In this document: piece after piece, positions 63,568 through 64,000 of the stretch
How positions within the stretch are numbered: position 1 is the first letter of the stretch
Layout: each line of letters opens with the position of its first letter
Assembly (NCBI RefSeq): GCF_029227915.1
Contig: NC_079888.1
Location: 23,354,001 to 23,418,000 of the forward strand
Reading direction: 5' to 3'
DNA length: 64,000 nt
DNA from: Hydractinia symbiolongicarpus
Lineage: Eukaryota > Cnidaria > Hydrozoa > Anthoathecata > Hydractiniidae
The notes under the pieces: model-generated
Told to the model about the DNA's origin: nothing
Databases searched by the model: none
What the model saw: only the letters and a program-made list of their open reading frames with translations
Program-made: the position numbers and the translations under genes

Positions 63568-64000
63568 TAAAAACTACAAGTCTCATGCGTTTTAGTGGTG
63601 AAAAAGTAATTTAAAAAATCGTTCGGGAAATGAGTTTACTCCCTGGGTATTTTCTTTGTATACTTTTGACTATACGGGCCAAGCCCGGGATTTACGGGAA
63701 ATAGCGGGTTTTCGTTTGCCGGCGATTAAACTTCTTTTATTCAGCGTCTCATCAAAAATGAAAACATTTTTAAAAACTACAAGTCTCATGCGTTTTAGTG
63801 GTGAAAAAGTAATTTAAAAAATCGTTTGGGAAATGAGTTTACTACCTGGGTACTTTCTTTGTATACTTTTGACTATACGGGCCGAGTCCAGGATTTACGG
63901 GAAATCGCAGGTTTCGTTTGCCGGCGATTAAACTTCTTTTATTCAGCGTCTCATCAAAAATGAAAACATTTTTAAAAACTACAAGTCTCATGCGTTTTAG

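Larger units (their letters stand above)
1..64000. repeat. Satellite DNA array, 202-203 bp monomer, about 316 copies, fills the window
   Basis: Every stretch I examined is a copy of one monomer in one orientation. The marker gccggcgattaaac recurs at 9, 212, 413, 615 and 818, and the same spacing of 201-203 bp holds to the end. Common length variants are 203 bp (aagcccggga), 202 bp (aagccgggat) and slightly shorter forms with gtacttttatgtatac. No unique DNA, transposon or orientation switch interrupts the array, and both window ends lie inside a monomer. Arrays of this length and order are known from centromeres and other heterochromatin of eukaryotes. Assigning this one to a centromere is inference, because no flanking sequence or chromatin data are available. 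I do not recognise the family. Confidence 0.98.
56600..64000. repeat. Domain E: satellite with recurrent 14-bp-deleted monomers
   Basis: Eight monomers share the same deletion: atttttaaaaactacaag and the following tctc are reduced so that ttaaatgcg appears. The marker lies at 56791, 57386, 58585, 59788, 60987, 61784, 62379 and 62973, with spacings of 595, 1199, 1203, 1199, 797, 595 and 594 bp. These equal three, six, six, six, four, three and three monomers minus 14 bp. The breakpoint is identical in all, so they descend from one event spread by HOR amplification. Two copies (57386, 59788) also share acaatttt. The deletion removes the actacaagtctc block found in all other monomers. Confidence 0.9.

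Noticed and set aside
1-64000. CRISPR array
   Set aside because: The repeats are 202-203 bp and directly abutting, with no unique spacers and no cas genes.
1-64000. Subrepeats of an rDNA intergenic spacer, or a 5S/tRNA gene array
   Set aside because: No rRNA or tRNA sequence or box A/box C-type promoter was seen, and 64 kb without a gene is far longer than usual spacer subrepeats.
1-64000. Transposon, LTR element or terminal inverted repeats within the array
   Set aside because: No non-satellite DNA, target-site duplication or coding remnant was seen at any phase break. The irregular junctions (4971, 6833, 36078) are internal to the monomer sequence.
1-64000. Telomeric or simple-sequence repeats at the edges
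   Set aside because: Both ends lie inside ordinary monomers, and no short tandem motif was found.

Overview
The window is one uninterrupted block of tandem satellite DNA. A 202-203 bp monomer, about 38% G+C, is repeated head to tail in one orientation roughly 316 times from the first base to the last. I found no protein gene, RNA gene, transposon, CRISPR array or unique-sequence spacer, and the array runs off both ends, so its true size is unknown. A homogeneous array of at least 64 kb with layered higher-order repeats (HORs) points to a eukaryotic chromosome, most likely centromeric or other constitutive heterochromatin. I do not recognise the monomer family and cannot name the species. CpG is in excess (12 per monomer, about 1.65 times expectation) rather than depleted, which suggests a lineage, or a chromosomal domain, with little germline cytosine methylation.

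The monomer has two halves. About 150 bp is A/T-rich (about 30% G+C) with A-tracts and an 8-bp-arm inverted repeat. About 53 bp is G/C-rich (about 60% G+C) with CGGG words spaced 11, 9 and 10 bp apart, two back-to-back short inverted repeats and a GCCGGC palindrome.

Diagnostic variants divide the array into five domains with approximate borders. Domain A (1-12.9 kb) mixes several old monomer lineages in units of 3 to 13 monomers, including a 1,862 bp unit marked by a 46-bp partial-monomer insertion. Domain B (12.9-33.9 kb) is built on a five-monomer, 1,010-1,011 bp HOR, with later block duplications of 6, 7 and 10 monomers. Domain C (33.9-43.4 kb) is the most heterogeneous, with scattered small indels and two local five-monomer duplications. 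Domain D (43.4-56.6 kb) is the most homogenised, and some neighbouring monomers are almost identical. Domain E (56.6-64 kb) carries monomers with a shared 14-bp deletion that recur about every 594-1,203 bp.

The domains do not work together as genes. They record unequal exchange and segmental amplification at several scales, and any function would be structural (chromatin, kinetochore or heterochromatin) or through satellite transcripts. Short open frames of 60-80 codons recur in the array only because the monomer happens to lack stops in some frames. I do not regard them as genes. All comparisons were made by eye, so copy borders are approximate to tens of bases unless a marker position is given.
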